Source of the DNA: Wolfiporia cocos
Lineage: Eukaryota; Basidiomycota; Agaricomycetes; Polyporales; Phaeolaceae
Length of the DNA stretch: 64,000 nucleotides
Assembly (NCBI GenBank): GCA_029448655.1
Contig: JACCLO010000006.1
Coordinates: 2,294,001 to 2,358,000, forward strand
Direction: 5' to 3'
The first letter of the stretch is position 1, and every line of letters begins with the position of its first letter. Shown piece after piece: positions 11,497 through 22,739 of this stretch. The notes beneath the pieces are model-generated. The model ran no database searches and had not been told where the DNA came from. It was given only the letters and a program-made list of their open reading frames with translations. The position numbers and the translations under genes are program-made.

Positions 11497-12205
11497 TGTT
11501 ACGGGTCGAATACCCGTTCGTATATTCGAGTCGCAAATATAGATCGTTCTTCTGCATGTAGGCACATTGCCGTGTGCAAGGCAAATACTCGTTAGATGCC
11601 TTCGGGTCCTAAGTGAATGTTCTTAGGAGATCGGTTAATATCCAATACGCGTTAGAGGATATAATCTGTTCAAGTGCGAGTCTGATAGAATATAAGACTC
11701 GCCTAAGTCCGAGAAGTCAGTGTGCACTTCGAGGACTTAGTCGTTCGGTTGCTTGAGTGAGAAATACTGAGCGTAGTTTCCTACGTTTGAGAACGAGTAT
11801 AAGACTTCTTGTTTGTACAACAAGGTCGAGCTGAAGAGCCTCGACAGTAAATACATGAGTTTATATACTTCGTTAGGTTTTAGGGGTCAAGCCTGTCCCA
11901 GATGTCACCGATACTATCTACGCTATAGTGTCAAATGTTTGATAGGTATGTAGTGATATATCCGAGACGATGGATAGGAATGATGGCGGTTGAACACCAT
12001 CTATCAGCTAATAAACGATGAACATGAAACGACAGCAGAGTTGGATCTGCCAAAGATGAAACAAGCCTTTTAGACTAGTACAACTGGGGGTGCGCCCAGT
12101 AGAATCACGAGTAGCCAGGGGGGTTGGTTGCGCAACAAGTCCCTGTATCGTATTCGCCCTATGGTGAGTTCTGTCGATATTCAAAAAATCAAAATAACCG
12201 TAACA
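11497..12205 (-). mobile_element. Solo gypsy LTR (709 bp)
   Basis: It starts TGTTACGGGTCGAATACCCG, ends ATAACCGTAACA and is flanked by the perfect duplication ATCTG (11492-11496 and 12206-12210). It is clearly diverged from the LTRs of the two full gypsy copies, so it is an older insertion. Confidence 0.9.
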
Positions 12206-12767
12206 ATCTGGTGAACACTGGGAAACTCATAAAGGCATCTGGTGGATTGTTTCACAGTTGTAGAGGCATCTGGTGGATTGTTGCACAGTTGTAGAGGCAT
12301 CTGGTGATTTGTTGCAAACTTACAAGGGCCCCCAATGAATGGTTTCAAGTCGGCCACCAGATGCCAGGCCTCATGGGCCAGAATGTATTGACTCAGACAT
12401 TATATTGTGACCAATCGCCCAGACTGATGATTAATCTGAGGCACTCGAAGTACGTCCAGGGCAAATTACAATTCGCGCGCGGTTACAATACAGTGGTCAA
12501 TACTACTAATGGCATACTACATTGAATGAATCTACTGGGCAGTCAGGAATTGCAGAAATCGTGGTGCAGAGTAGGTATTACAGCATCGTGAGGGAGGGAG
12601 ATTGGAATATTTGAGTGTGCGAGAGCAACGATCAATAAAAGCAGCAAAGACAGCGACAATTGTAGGGAGCGGGTCAGACACAGAGCAATAAATTGATACG
12701 AGCAAGGAGCACTAGCAAGCAGCGAGAGCATAGAGTCACAGAGCAGAGATGAGGCATCAGAAGAGCT
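12206..12767. other. Gene-free stretch with a 31-bp tandem repeat
   Basis: AGGCATCTGGTGGATTGTTG-type units of 31 bp start at 12233, 12264 and 12295 (about 2.7 copies). The rest is unremarkable and may include the 3' flank of the DUF6698-like gene. Confidence 0.6.
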
Positions 12768-14858
12768 CTAGGAAGGCGAGGATGAGGGGTCCGCCAAGGA
12801 TGAGGGGTCCACCAAGGACGAGAGCTCAGCCGAGGACGAGAGCTCTGCCGAGGACGAGGGCTCCACCGAGGACGAGTGGTTTGGCGAGGACGGGGAGCTC
12901 GGCGAAGATGACATATCGGCGGAAGCAAGGGTGCCTTGCTCTAAGTTAGCGCTCCCAGCGACTCTGCCCGCCGCTTCGTCAGCGGCAAAGCCAGCAAAGA
13001 TGAGATCCAACGCGGATGGCCCCTCGAGTCTTCGAATCCTCTTCCTGTTGGGCGCAACAACCTTGACTTGTCTCCCCCAGATTTCCCTAGGCTTGTTGTG
13101 AGACAAGTATCCTAAGGATCCGGTCCACTTACTTGTTCCACCAAGCAATCGTCTTTTCCCCCCACTTCTTGTTGGTGAACAACTTGATGATGTTTTCGTA
13201 AAATTCTTGAATGACGAAGTTGTCTTCGGCTTCACTCCACAATTCCTGTGCACTATATGCAAAGCGTGCCTAAAAAAATTATTAGCGTTGCATGAGAATC
13301 GAGATCGGAACGTACAAGGCAGGCAGTATATGCGATTGTTTCCTTCGTCACCTCCTTCATCTTGTAATACTTGGATATTGAAGGGCGCCCAGGCCTGGCG
13401 CCAGGTGTATACTCGCCGAAACCAGCCTTTGGTCCTCTGAATAAGCAGCGGTAATTCTACTGAAGATGTCAGCAGAGTATCTCTGAGAAACCATGCACGT
13501 ACCGCAGCCAAAATAGGCGACAGGAGTAGATTGATGTCGGGACGGTCCCTTACAAATTCATTCTTGGGATAGCAGAGCGAGGGGAAGTGGTCCGCAGTAA
13601 TCTCGACCTCGCCTTCGAGTGCTGCTCGACAAAATCTGTGCAATACCATTAGAACGTAAATCAAGTAACAAGCGTGACTTACTTGGCAGGGTCTTCGTCA
13701 AAGTCATCTCGCCACTTGCGTGGCACAAGGAGCTGACCTGTGGCAGGGTGATGGAATCCGTGTTTTTTCTTGTCAACGTTATGGTCAATTTTGGGGATGT
13801 CGGGGCGGTCGAGGTCAGGAAGATACGAGAGAGCTAGTCGTTTGAGCTTTGCAACATCGTCGTTGCATGCGTTGTGTGCCTTTGATGCGAGCTAACCAAA
13901 ACATACAGTCAGAAGATGAGATCTCAAATATATGTACACACGAATTTCGCCAGCTGTAGGGTGGCATCGGGATACATCTCAAAGTAAGCGATTTGCGCAC
14001 ACAGGCAAGGACAAGCTCGGATGAGCTTGTGATAGCCGTCAAGTTGGCGTTGGATCTCATCATTAGAGCTGTGCGCTATCAAACAGCGAAAAAATGCGCG
14101 ATACCTGCATATATGCGCACTATATGGGTGCATATATGCAGGTATCTCGGAGCGTAAATCAAGAAAAACACACAGATGCTTGAACTCAGACGTGCACCAT
14201 TCGGCTTCCAGGACTCCATCGAGCATCATCCCAATCTCCAGGGAAAGCTTGACATCCATGAAGGTATTAATGGCGCGCATGACCCATCGGCCTGCCTCCG
14301 CATATGATACGAGACGCCGGCTGGCGATGCGGTATCAGAAAGGCGCATATATGCTGCAAAACTGGCGACTTACCTATTTGCAGGGATGACAGACTTCGCA
14401 TCCTTGTGCTGCATGCAGTTGATCAGGTCTTTGAATTCCTTCTTAGTTCCCGGCAGCTTGAGTACCGGGTCTTCATCTTCTTCGTCCTCGTCCACTTCTC
14501 TCTCCCCTGGATTTTCTTGATTTTCTTGATTTTCTTGATCTTCATTTTCTTGATTGCTTGCCTCATCCTCTTCTTCATCCGAAGATTCGTCTCGTGTGTG
14601 TCTCGCATTGGAGGCTCTGCCTGCTGTTGCTGCTCCAGCAGTGACTTCCTCGCCAGAGGAGCGGCGATGGTGAGAAGCACCGGCCGAGTCCACGCAAGCG
14701 CGCTTCGCTGCCGGCTGATCATCCTCCTCACGCGTTGTTTGCACACCTTTATAGGCTGGCCGTGGGCCTGGACGGGAAGCTGGCATAGACTGGGAATGTT
14801 GCGCACGAGCGGTGGCTCCCTTGGCACAAGAAGCTAACGATCCAGATACGCGAGCCAT
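12768..14858 (-). CDS. DUF6698-like protein, eight exons, apparently intact
   Basis: Function unknown. Exons by splice motifs: 14374-14858, 14174-14320, 13942-14068, 13683-13891, 13503-13635, 13316-13456, 13133-13269, 12768-13086. Together they give 1698 nt, an uninterrupted 565-residue protein. The N-terminus is low complexity with an acidic DEEEDE and NQEN run; the centre is helical with the block GFHHPATGQLL, then ITADHFPSLCYP, YYKMKEVT, ARFAYSAQELW and a closing AWWNKEIWG. These blocks are what I recall for the Agaricomycete family DUF6698. The C-terminal tail is a Ser/Pro/acidic repeat. The gene lies inside the giant TIR element, in the opposite direction to the transposase, and unlike the transposase shows no stop or frameshift. 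Last-exon acceptor choice (CCTAG) is the least certain point. Confidence 0.7.
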
Positions 14859-15045
14859 ATTTGATATAGTCGAGGCTCGCCTATCAGTGAAGAAGACTAT
14901 GGAGATGAAGGAACGAGATTTAGTTGCAGAAGCCGACGTGCGCTCCGTTTTAAGCGCGTCACGCGCTCACGTGCTCTCTCCACGCTTCAGCATAAATCAA
15001 GCTCTACTTTTTTTTGTGAACGTAATAACGGCATAGAGTCTGCTG

Positions 15046-15285
15046 AACTGTAGAAGGCGCGAGCAGTTGAGGAAGTGGCCCTGCGCCGGCCCTGATCTTG
15101 TGCTTCCTGCAGAGCGAGAATAAATTAACTCTGAGCTTGAGCAATTGAGTCTCGTCCATTTCTCCAGTACGGTATGAGTTACATGATCGCTTTGATAATA
15201 ATTCGCGCTATCTATGAATGCGCAAGAAGTTGAGGAAGTGGCCCTGCGCCGGCCCTGATCTTGTGCCTCCTTCAGAGCGAGGCAC
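15046..15285. repeat. 163-bp tandem repeat, first cluster
   Basis: About 1.5 units containing GAAGTGGCCCTGCGCCGGC and GAGCTTGAGCAATTGAGTC. The same unit recurs at 16262-16760. Confidence 0.8.
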
Positions 15286-16261
15286 GAATCTGAAAACGTG
15301 ACCAGGTGACGTCACATCTGTGACGCGATGCATCCTGACGCGCCTGACGCGTCGGTGGCTGGTTCCTCCTATGGCGCCTCCGACCTCCCACTTGATTCTG
15401 AGCTTAGTCCTTAGCATTTGATGACTCTAAATTGCTAGAGCTCTTGAGCAAGTTACTATTGAAGCAATACAAAGTCTCTCCTTGAAGTTGAAGTCTGTGA
15501 GTGTTCCACATGGCAGCTAAATATCATAGACATGCTACTGTCAATCAATTAGATGAGATATGTGGTCAAGATAATGTTTATAATGTATACATATGAGTAG
15601 AGAAACATAGTTCTGAGAATATGAATGCGTAACATAGCGTATTTACCACTATAAATACTGTGCACTATGATGTCACAGTGTCTCCAAGGTTGCAAAGTGG
15701 TAGAGAGTCCAATTCGTATTATCTGTACCTTTTGCCATTGCACAATATACTATATCATATAAGCTATATACCAGAATATTCTCATGATTTAAGGATTGAC
15801 TGAGTGAGTGGTGGGGCGTTCCATCGGGTGGTGTCTAAAACACATACCAATCTTTGAATAGGCATATTATATTAACAAGCATGATCGGGCGGGCGCTATG
15901 GTATTATGATCTTCTTCATTGTATAAAGATAGTATGTGTATATTTATACACCATGTAGCCGTACAGATCTCACGTAGCACATGTTCTACGACCGCATGTC
16001 TGTTTCGGCCCTGACTTTCTCGATATTTTCCTACACCACTCACCAAAGAGCAACGATAGAATCATGATCACAGCGCTTAAGTATACAGTGGATCCTACAC
16101 TATATGTGACTAGAGCTTCAGAATTTCTGACAATGTGTTGCCGTAGCTGTGGACTGCACAAGTCGAATGATGTCGAAATCTGCTTCAGCCACTTCAGCCA
16201 CCCAGACGAAGGTTTGGGGTTTATCTGAGTTTCAATAGTAGGTAGGGTTACACATTTGGTC
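15286..16261. other. Gene-free spacer between the two tandem-repeat clusters
   Basis: Mostly AT-rich. No ORF with recognisable content and no terminal repeats found. It contains GACGCG/CCTGACGCG runs near 15320-15350. Confidence 0.5.
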
Positions 16262-16910
16262 AATGCGCGCTCACGCTTGAGCAATTGAGTCTCGTCCATT
16301 TCTCAGATACGGTCTCAACTGCATGATCGCTTTGATAATAATTCGCGCTGTCTAGGAAGGCACGAGAAGTTGAGGGAGTGGCCCTGCGACGGCCCTGATC
16401 TTGTACTTCCTGCAGAGCGGAAATAAATAAATTATGAGCTTGAGCAATTGAGTCTTGTCCATTTCTCCAGTACGGTATGAGTTACATGATCGCTTTGATA
16501 ATAATTCGCGCTGTCTATGGAGGCGTGAGAAGTTGAGGAAGTGGCCCTGCGCTGGCCCTGATCTTGTGCTTCCTGCAGAGCAAGAATAAATAAATTCTGA
16601 GCTTGAGCAATTGAGTCTCGTCCATTTCTCAATTACGATGTTGACAAAATGATTACAATGTGGGAGATCAAATGATCACTTTGAATACAATGTAGGCCGT
16701 CCAACTAGTGGGGAACATAACACCATCACGCTGATATACTCCTGAGCTTGAGTAATTGAGTCTCGTCCATTTCTCACAGTGCGTCTTTATATTGCCATCG
16801 ATTTGATTGAGTATGCGCACTGTCCATTGATCTGTGGATGTCCTACTTTGTTAGCTCACCCTTAGAGTTTTACAATTGAGCCTAGCTCATTTCCCACATA
16901 CGATCCCGAA
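16262..16910. repeat. 163-bp tandem repeat, second cluster
   Basis: GCTTGAGCAATTGAGTC starts at 16275, 16438 and 16601 (exact 163-bp spacing), with decayed units at 16745 and about 16866. Each unit also holds CGCTTTGATAATAATTCGCG and a GGCCCTGCG..GGCCCTGATC segment. Confidence 0.85.
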
Positions 16911-17183
16911 CGAATTAGCAATCACAATATTATGCACGCTAAACAACAATATAGAAACATACACGATTCCTGAATGATATTATGCATAAACAAATATAGT
17001 AGAAATTTCAATATATTACTAGAAGATTGTATCAATTATTCGAAGTTGAAACTATCCATATCCATCAAGATCTGAGTCCAGAATCAAGTTTGAGGTTGTA
17101 AGCGCCTTACGGTCGATCGGCCACTGACACGTCAAGACGCGTCGTGATAAACACGTGACTAACACGTGACCGCGTCCAATCAT

Positions 17184-17518
17184 TCCACTTTCGTGTTCGG
17201 ACCTCTACACTTCGAGACATTGCGAGTGACAGCGATTCTGAATAAACTACTGATAGCGTACAGAGAATAAGTATGTAACGAGCGAGATATCAGAAGAATT
17301 TTATTCCATATTTGGAGCGTTTGTGATGTATACATCCATCACACATAACGTTTGTGATGTATACATCCATCATACATCACAAACGTTCCAGATATGGAAT
17401 AAAATTCTTCTGATATCTCGCTCGTTACATACTTATTCTCTGTACGCTATTAGTAGTTTATTCAGAATCGCTGTCGCTCGCAATGTCTCGAAGTGTAGAG
17501 GTCCGAACATGAAAGTGG
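17184..17518. repeat. Near-perfect inverted repeat (foldback), arms about 165 bp
   Basis: The left arm (CCACTTTCGTGTTCGGACC...) is mirrored almost base for base by the right arm (...GGTCCGAACATGAAAGTGG). The centre holds two direct copies of CGTTTGTGATGTATACATCC. No target duplication is evident. Transcribed RNA would form a long hairpin. Confidence 0.85.
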
Positions 17519-18093
17519 CTGAGGTCGATTAACAAGATTCGAACTCCGCAATCTAATCAAGATTACATAATGCTTGCCAATCTTAGCAGAAGAAACAGCA
17601 TTGAGCGCGTACAATGCATTTGATCCGTTCGGAGTGCTCACGGACAAGGCTCAACGCCCGGACATAATGGAATTGAAATGATAATATTATTGACTTTGTT
17701 GCATTCTGTGCGCTCTTGAACACGGAATCAAAGTATGACACAAAGACAAGTCTATTGATGTGATGGTGCACGTGAGTGACGCCGCCCTACGCGTTTTTCT
17801 TTTTTGCTTTTTCTCTATTGAACGCCACGACTACAAGCTATATATTTATTACTATCTGCAACAGTACAAGAGGGACGTGAAAAACGAATCTCAATTTAAT
17901 GAGGGGAGGCGGAATTTCTATCGTACAACAACGGACTTTACACTCTGCATAGCAAGACATACGTTGAGAGACGATAGCAGCGACAGGAGCAAACACTAAC
18001 AACGGTAGCACACAATAATACTGAACAAAAGCGACGATAGCAACAGCAGGCCGTACTTGCAAAAATAAGAAGCGATGCAATTAATGTGATGAA
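17519..18093. other. Gene-free stretch
   Basis: No convincing gene. A B-box-like GGAGTTCGAATC occurs on the minus strand near 17541, without a clear A box or acceptor stem. Confidence 0.4.
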
Positions 18094-19054
18094 TCAGACG
18101 TTGCGGCAGACACGTTTAGTATCGGCGCGAGCGCTGTCCCCGTTGTCTGTGATATTTCTCTTGCGTTTGCTAAACATTTGATGTCCTCCAGAGGCATCCT
18201 CTATGAGAGTAGTGTCTTCATCCGGAGCAGACTGGCTAGAGATGGCGACGTTGTTGGGAGGCGGAACGGGAGGTCGCTGAAAATCAACAATGAGATTGAG
18301 AAAACACCCCCTAACAGGTGTATCACATACCCGAGTGATTTTTTTGTTGGGGAATGCGGTTGGTATTTTCTTTGGGTCAGGGAGAAGGTCACTATATGCA
18401 CATATATTCAGCTAAAAATGGGCCGAGCTGGGCACTATGCGTTAAGACTCACTGTATGCAGAAGCCCTGCGAAATCATTATCTCGTCCTCCATCCTTCCT
18501 TGGCCACACTTGTCCAGGCCGAATCTTACATTTCCTAACACTTGGAAGAGGACTGCAGTAGTAGTGCGGGCGGCCTCCCACGAGCTATGCCGCTCGTGCG
18601 GGTATTTGACATCGGCATTATGAAAGTCGCCTAGTAATACTGAAGAGAGCCAAGTTGCCCTATGAGCAATTGAAAGAGAATCTACAAGCATTTCATAGGC
18701 AACGGGGCGATAAAAAGAAATAGTCGCGCCCAAGGCACGCGAGTCAGCAGGGGGGGTGTAGCGCTGCAACTCTTTTATGAGATTGGTAGTGTGCGTGGAA
18801 ATTATGTCGAGAGCAAAGATAATGTTGCTGGAGTGGACAGTCTCTGAGGATAGTCCGAAGTCACTGCGAGACGCGTCCAAGGACATTGCAAAGTGGGTGG
18901 AAAGATAAGGGAAAAAAACGTTGAAGTGGGCGAGTGTACCTATAAGTGCCATATTACTTATTATGGAGTTGACGCCACCGTGATAAGGTTCTGGACTTCC
19001 ATAAATGGTCATCGACCTCGGCCACTTTGACTTCTGACTTTCATACCTCCCCAC
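18094..19054 (-). CDS. Unknown protein, three 3' exons
   Basis: Exons 18453-19054, 18331-18391 and 18094-18276 join through GTGAGT...TATAG and GTATGT...TTCAG introns with matching phases, giving 281 codons and a clean stop. The protein has a helical middle (STHFAMSLDASRSDFGLSS; IIFALDIISTHTTNLIKEL) and a basic C-terminus with KRKRN and TKRVCRNV, suggesting a nuclear location. I do not recognise the family. The N-terminus is uncertain: upstream exons may lie toward 19.1-20.7 kb, where exon-like repeats occur. It lies within the giant TIR element on the same strand as the DUF6698-like gene. Confidence 0.5.
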
Positions 19055-19194
19055 ATTGCAATACAGTGCATGTCATCTGCTTTGCTATATAGAATAGCTA
19101 GGCAATGAGCAAGAAATATGTAATTTATTAATCCAGGTTTGTGGTGTATTATAAGCTAAGTCCTTACTCATGCACTTAGGAATGCGCATAGTAA

Positions 19195-20745
19195 TGCTTA
19201 CCTACCACACTAGAAGCGTGTACAGTATATGACCGAGACAGAAGGAGGGCTCGATGACATTAACTGTTATGGGTCGAATACCCGTTCGTATATTCGAGTC
19301 GCAAATATAGAGATTGTTCTTCTGCACGTAGGCGCGTAGCCGTATGCAAGGCAAATGCTCGTTAGATGCCTTCAAGTCCTAGGTGAAGTTCCTAGGAGAT
19401 CGTGTAATATCCAATACACGTTAGAGGATATAATCTGTTCAGGTGCGAGTCTAATAGAATATAAGACTCGCCTAAGTCCGAGAAGTCAATGTGCACTTCG
19501 AGGACTTAGTCGTTCGATTGCTCGAGTGAGAAATACTGAGCGTAGTTTCCTACGTTTGAGAACGAGTATAAGACTTCTTGTTTGTACAACAAGGTCGAGC
19601 TGAAGAGCCTCGACAGTAAGTACATGAGTTTATATACTTCGTTAGGTTTCAGGGGTCAAGTCTGTCCCAGATGCCACCGATACTATTTACGCTATAGTAC
19701 CAAACGTTTGATAAGTATGTAGTGATATATCCGAGACGATAGATAGGAATGATGGCGGTTGAACGCCATCTGTCAGTAAGTGAACGATGAACATGAAACG
19801 GTGGCAGAGTTGGATCTGCCAAAGATGAAACGCGCCCTATAGACTAGTACAACTGGGGATGCGCCCAGTAGAGTCACGAGTAGCCAGGGGAGTTGGTTGT
19901 GCAGCAAGTCCCTGTACCGTATTCGCCCAATGGTGAGTTCTGTCGATATTCGAAAAATCAAAATAACCATAACATTAAGCTAAGTACTCACTTCCTCATA
20001 TTCGATTAGAAGAGTAGAGATGCACACAGTATCACTTATCTACTGCACCAGAAGCGTGTACAGTATACAACCGAGACCGAAGGAAGGCTCGATGACGTCG
20101 AGTTAAGCACTCACCTTCCTCATATTCGATTAGAAGAGTAGAGATGCGTGGTAAGAACCTACTCACATATTATGTTAGAAGCGTGTACAATATACGACCG
20201 AGACGAAGGAAGGCTCGATGATGTTGGGTGATGTACTCACCTTTTGCAAAAAGAGATAGAGCCGCGCGAGTAAGTAGCCTAGTTGAGTGTTCTTGGTGAG
20301 GAACATGTAGATGTGCGCGAGGAAGTGGCCTAGCATGACGAGGAACATGTAGATGTGTGTGAGGAATTAATCTGGCTCGACGGTCCGGGTAAGGCACAGA
20401 TAGGTGCGCAAGATCTGCAATTGCAAATTCTTGTGTTCGCGTCTTCGTTTATTGGGCGTTCCGTTGGTCTTCGCGTCTTCTTCCGCTTGGCGCCCTGCTG
20501 GGTGTTCCGAGAGATGATCGACCTATTGCAAGCACAGTGTGTGGGTGTACAGATGAGATGACTCGTGGGTCATTGTCACCATTGCTACAAAGTCCAAATT
20601 GGCCGTCAATGCATCAAGGATAGTATATGACCGAGACCGAAGGAAGGCTCAATGACATCGGAATAAGAACTCACCATTCATGTCTACACTTAGAAAGGTA
20701 GAAGTGCTCATGGAAATACTCACCTAATGCATCAGGAGCATGTAC
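19195..20745 (-). repeat. Array of about 120-bp exon/intron-like units
   Basis: Units share GTGTACAGTATA..ACCGAGACCGAAGG and a CTCACCTTCCTC..ATTCGATTAGAAG segment. On the minus strand each unit reads like a mini-exon (ISTLLIEYEE-type) followed by a GTGAGT donor and an intron-like spacer. Copies near 19206, 20047, 20166 and 20616, and one right of the gypsy at 29199-29290. A solo LTR and a full gypsy copy landed in the array. The 20226-20345 part also repeats an AHIYMFL-like coding motif twice. Confidence 0.55.
19265..19974 (-). mobile_element. Solo gypsy LTR (710 bp)
   Basis: It starts TGTTATGGGTCGAATACCCG and ends ATAACCATAACA; flanks TTAAC and TTAAG agree at 4 of 5 bases. It is moderately diverged from the LTRs of the full copies. 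Confidence 0.85.
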
Positions 20746-21455
20746 TGTTACGGGTCGAATACCCGTTCGTATATTCGAGTCGCGAATATAGATCGTTCTT
20801 CTGCACGTGGGCGTATAGCCGTATGCAAGGCAAATGCTCGTTAGATGCCTTCAAGTCCTAGGTGAAGTTCCTAGGAGATCGTATAATATCCAATACGTGT
20901 TAGAGGATATAATCTGTTCAGGTGCGAGTCTTAATAGAATATAAGACTCGCCTAAGTCCGAGAAGTCAGCGTGCACTTCGAGGACTTAGTCGTTCGGTTG
21001 CTCGAGCGAGAAATACTGAGCGTAGTTTCCTACGTTTGAGAACGAGTATAAGACTTCTTGTTTGTACAACAAGGTCGAGCTGAAGAGCCTCGACAGTAAG
21101 TACATGAGTTTATATACTACGTTAGGTTTCAGGGGTCAAGTCTGTCCCAGATGTCACCGATACTATCTACGCTATAGTCCCAAACGTCTGATAAGTATGG
21201 AGTGATATATCTGAGACGATAGATAGGAATGATGGCGGTTGAACGCCATCTGTCAGCTAATAAACGATGCACATGAAACGGTGGCAGGGTTGGATCTGCC
21301 AAAGATGAAACGAGCCCTATTGACTAGTACAACTGGGGATGCGCCCAGTAGAGTCACGAGTAGCCAGGGCAGTTGGTTGTGCAACAAGTCCCTGTATCGT
21401 ATTCACCCAGTGGTGAGTTATGCCAGCGTTCAAAAAATTCAAAATAACCGTAACA
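20746..21455 (-). repeat. 3' LTR, gypsy minus copy
   Basis: TGTTAC...GTAACA ends; carries the two substitutions that separate it from the 5' LTR. Confidence 0.95.
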
Positions 21456-21509
21456 TCAGCTCCTCCCTAAGCATTCGTCGGCCTCGACGAATTTTCCAAG
21501 TTCCCCTCT

Positions 21510-22739
21510 TCAGAGTGCCTCGGCGTCCTGTTCGTTGTAGATATCGCCGTTCCCGCTGAGGGACGGGGTCGTAGGAGTTCGCCATACGAAGTGTTGGCGG
21601 CATTCATTCTGTCGATGACCTGGTTGATTGAGCCCACAAGTTCTGCAAATATAATCGGGGCAGTCGAGGATCCAGTGGTTAGCGGAACCACATTGTCGAC
21701 ACGGCTGCTCAGGTGAGGGCCTCGCTGGTACCCGTAGGGAAGGGATATCGCGGAGGTATTCGTTATGTTGGTACCTCCAGTGGTGTGCGGCTCGGTGGAG
21801 GTTTCGTGCGGCCCACGTTGGTAGGGAGGCGGTGTCTCGTTCGTGCTCCCTCGCACCTCGCTCAAACTCCTCGCGGGTAATACTCTGCACTGAAGGAGAT
21901 CGTCGAATAGGTGGCGTGCTATTCACTCTTCGCTGTCGCGCTGGGGTAGCCCTAGGGCTCGTCGGGCGTGCAGGTGGTTCACGTCTCCCGTTGCCTCCCA
22001 TACCAGGAATACGTGGCGTCGGGTCTCTAACTCCTGTTTGGCGGGCCCTCTGAGTCTCGGTATGCAACGGAAATAATACTCTATCGCCCTCCATAAAATC
22101 AAACGGCCTTGCAACTCGGCGTCGTTCGTCGGGGGTGAAAAAGCAGGCGGGTCGTGGTGTGTATTCGGGTCGATTGGGAGCAACGTGCTCGCGATCCTCG
22201 AAGTCGTTGAGCGCGTGTCGTAGTCGGGCCGTCATAGTGGCGGCCAATCGGTCGATAAGTCTGTCGGTGAGTAGCTCGAGTCCCTCTCTCTGCGCTCTGA
22301 TCTGCCCCTCCATTTGGACGAGGTCCTCGGTGATGTTCTGGTACGAGCTGTAGACGTGGGTGAGGTCCTGCGCGATGTCGAAGAGGGCCGACCAGCCATC
22401 GGCTCGGCCAGCAAAAGGTCCCTTGGCCCTGTACCAGAGGAGGGCGTGTCTAATCTGCAGGTGCTGAGGGGAGTGCCTTCTTGGTGGCGTACCTCGCGGT
22501 CTGCCTTCTCGACGATCCGCATCACCAGGGGTTGTGGTACGGCGGGGGAGCTGGTGGCGAGTCGTCGACATACTATCACAGTCCTGTTTTCGAGTGTTGG
22601 GGTTGTCCTGACTCTCGTCCTGTGGTAGTCTTTTATCAGCTCCTTGGAATGCTCCAAGTTCGCCTCGTCTTCCCATGAGTTGTCGGCCGTGGCATAGCCT
22701 TTCCACTTGACGAAGTATTGATGTTTCTTTCTTTGCCAT
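21510..22739 (-). CDS. Third ORF of gypsy minus copy (zinc-knuckle protein)
   Basis: Same as the ORF at 42821-44050 in the other copy. The likely start is the internal ATG at 22571, because the upstream part is antiphase to the conserved chromodomain of pol. It ends with two Cys/His clusters (CRQCGSANHWILDC and CRTCGLNQPGHRQNEC). Function unknown; nucleic-acid binding is inferred from the knuckles. Confidence 0.6.
   Translation of the reverse strand: MAKKETSILRQVERLCHGRQLMGRRGELGAFQGADKRLPQDESQDNPNTRKQDCDSMSTTRHQLPRRTTTPGDADRREGRPRGTPPRRHSPQHLQIRHALLWYRAKGPFAGRADGWSALFDIAQDLTHVYSSYQNITEDLVQMEGQIRAQREGLELLTDRLIDRLAATMTARLRHALNDFEDREHVAPNRPEYTPRPACFFTPDERRRVARPFDFMEGDRVLFPLHTETQRARQTGVRDPTPRIPGMGGNGRREPPARPTSPRATPARQRRVNSTPPIRRSPSVQSITREEFERGAREHERDTASLPTWAARNLHRAAHHWRYQHNEYLRDIPSLRVPARPSPEQPCRQCGSANHWILDCPDYICRTCGLNQPGHRQNECRQHFVWRTPTTPSLSGNGDIYNEQDAEAL

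Noticed and set aside
15046..16910. CRISPR-like array
   Set aside because: Units are 163 bp with diverged copies and no constant-length unique spacers, in a eukaryotic genome.
17530..17600. tRNA or SINE on the minus strand next to the foldback repeat
   Set aside because: Only a B-box-like GTTCGAATC is convincing; no A box at the right distance and no cloverleaf.
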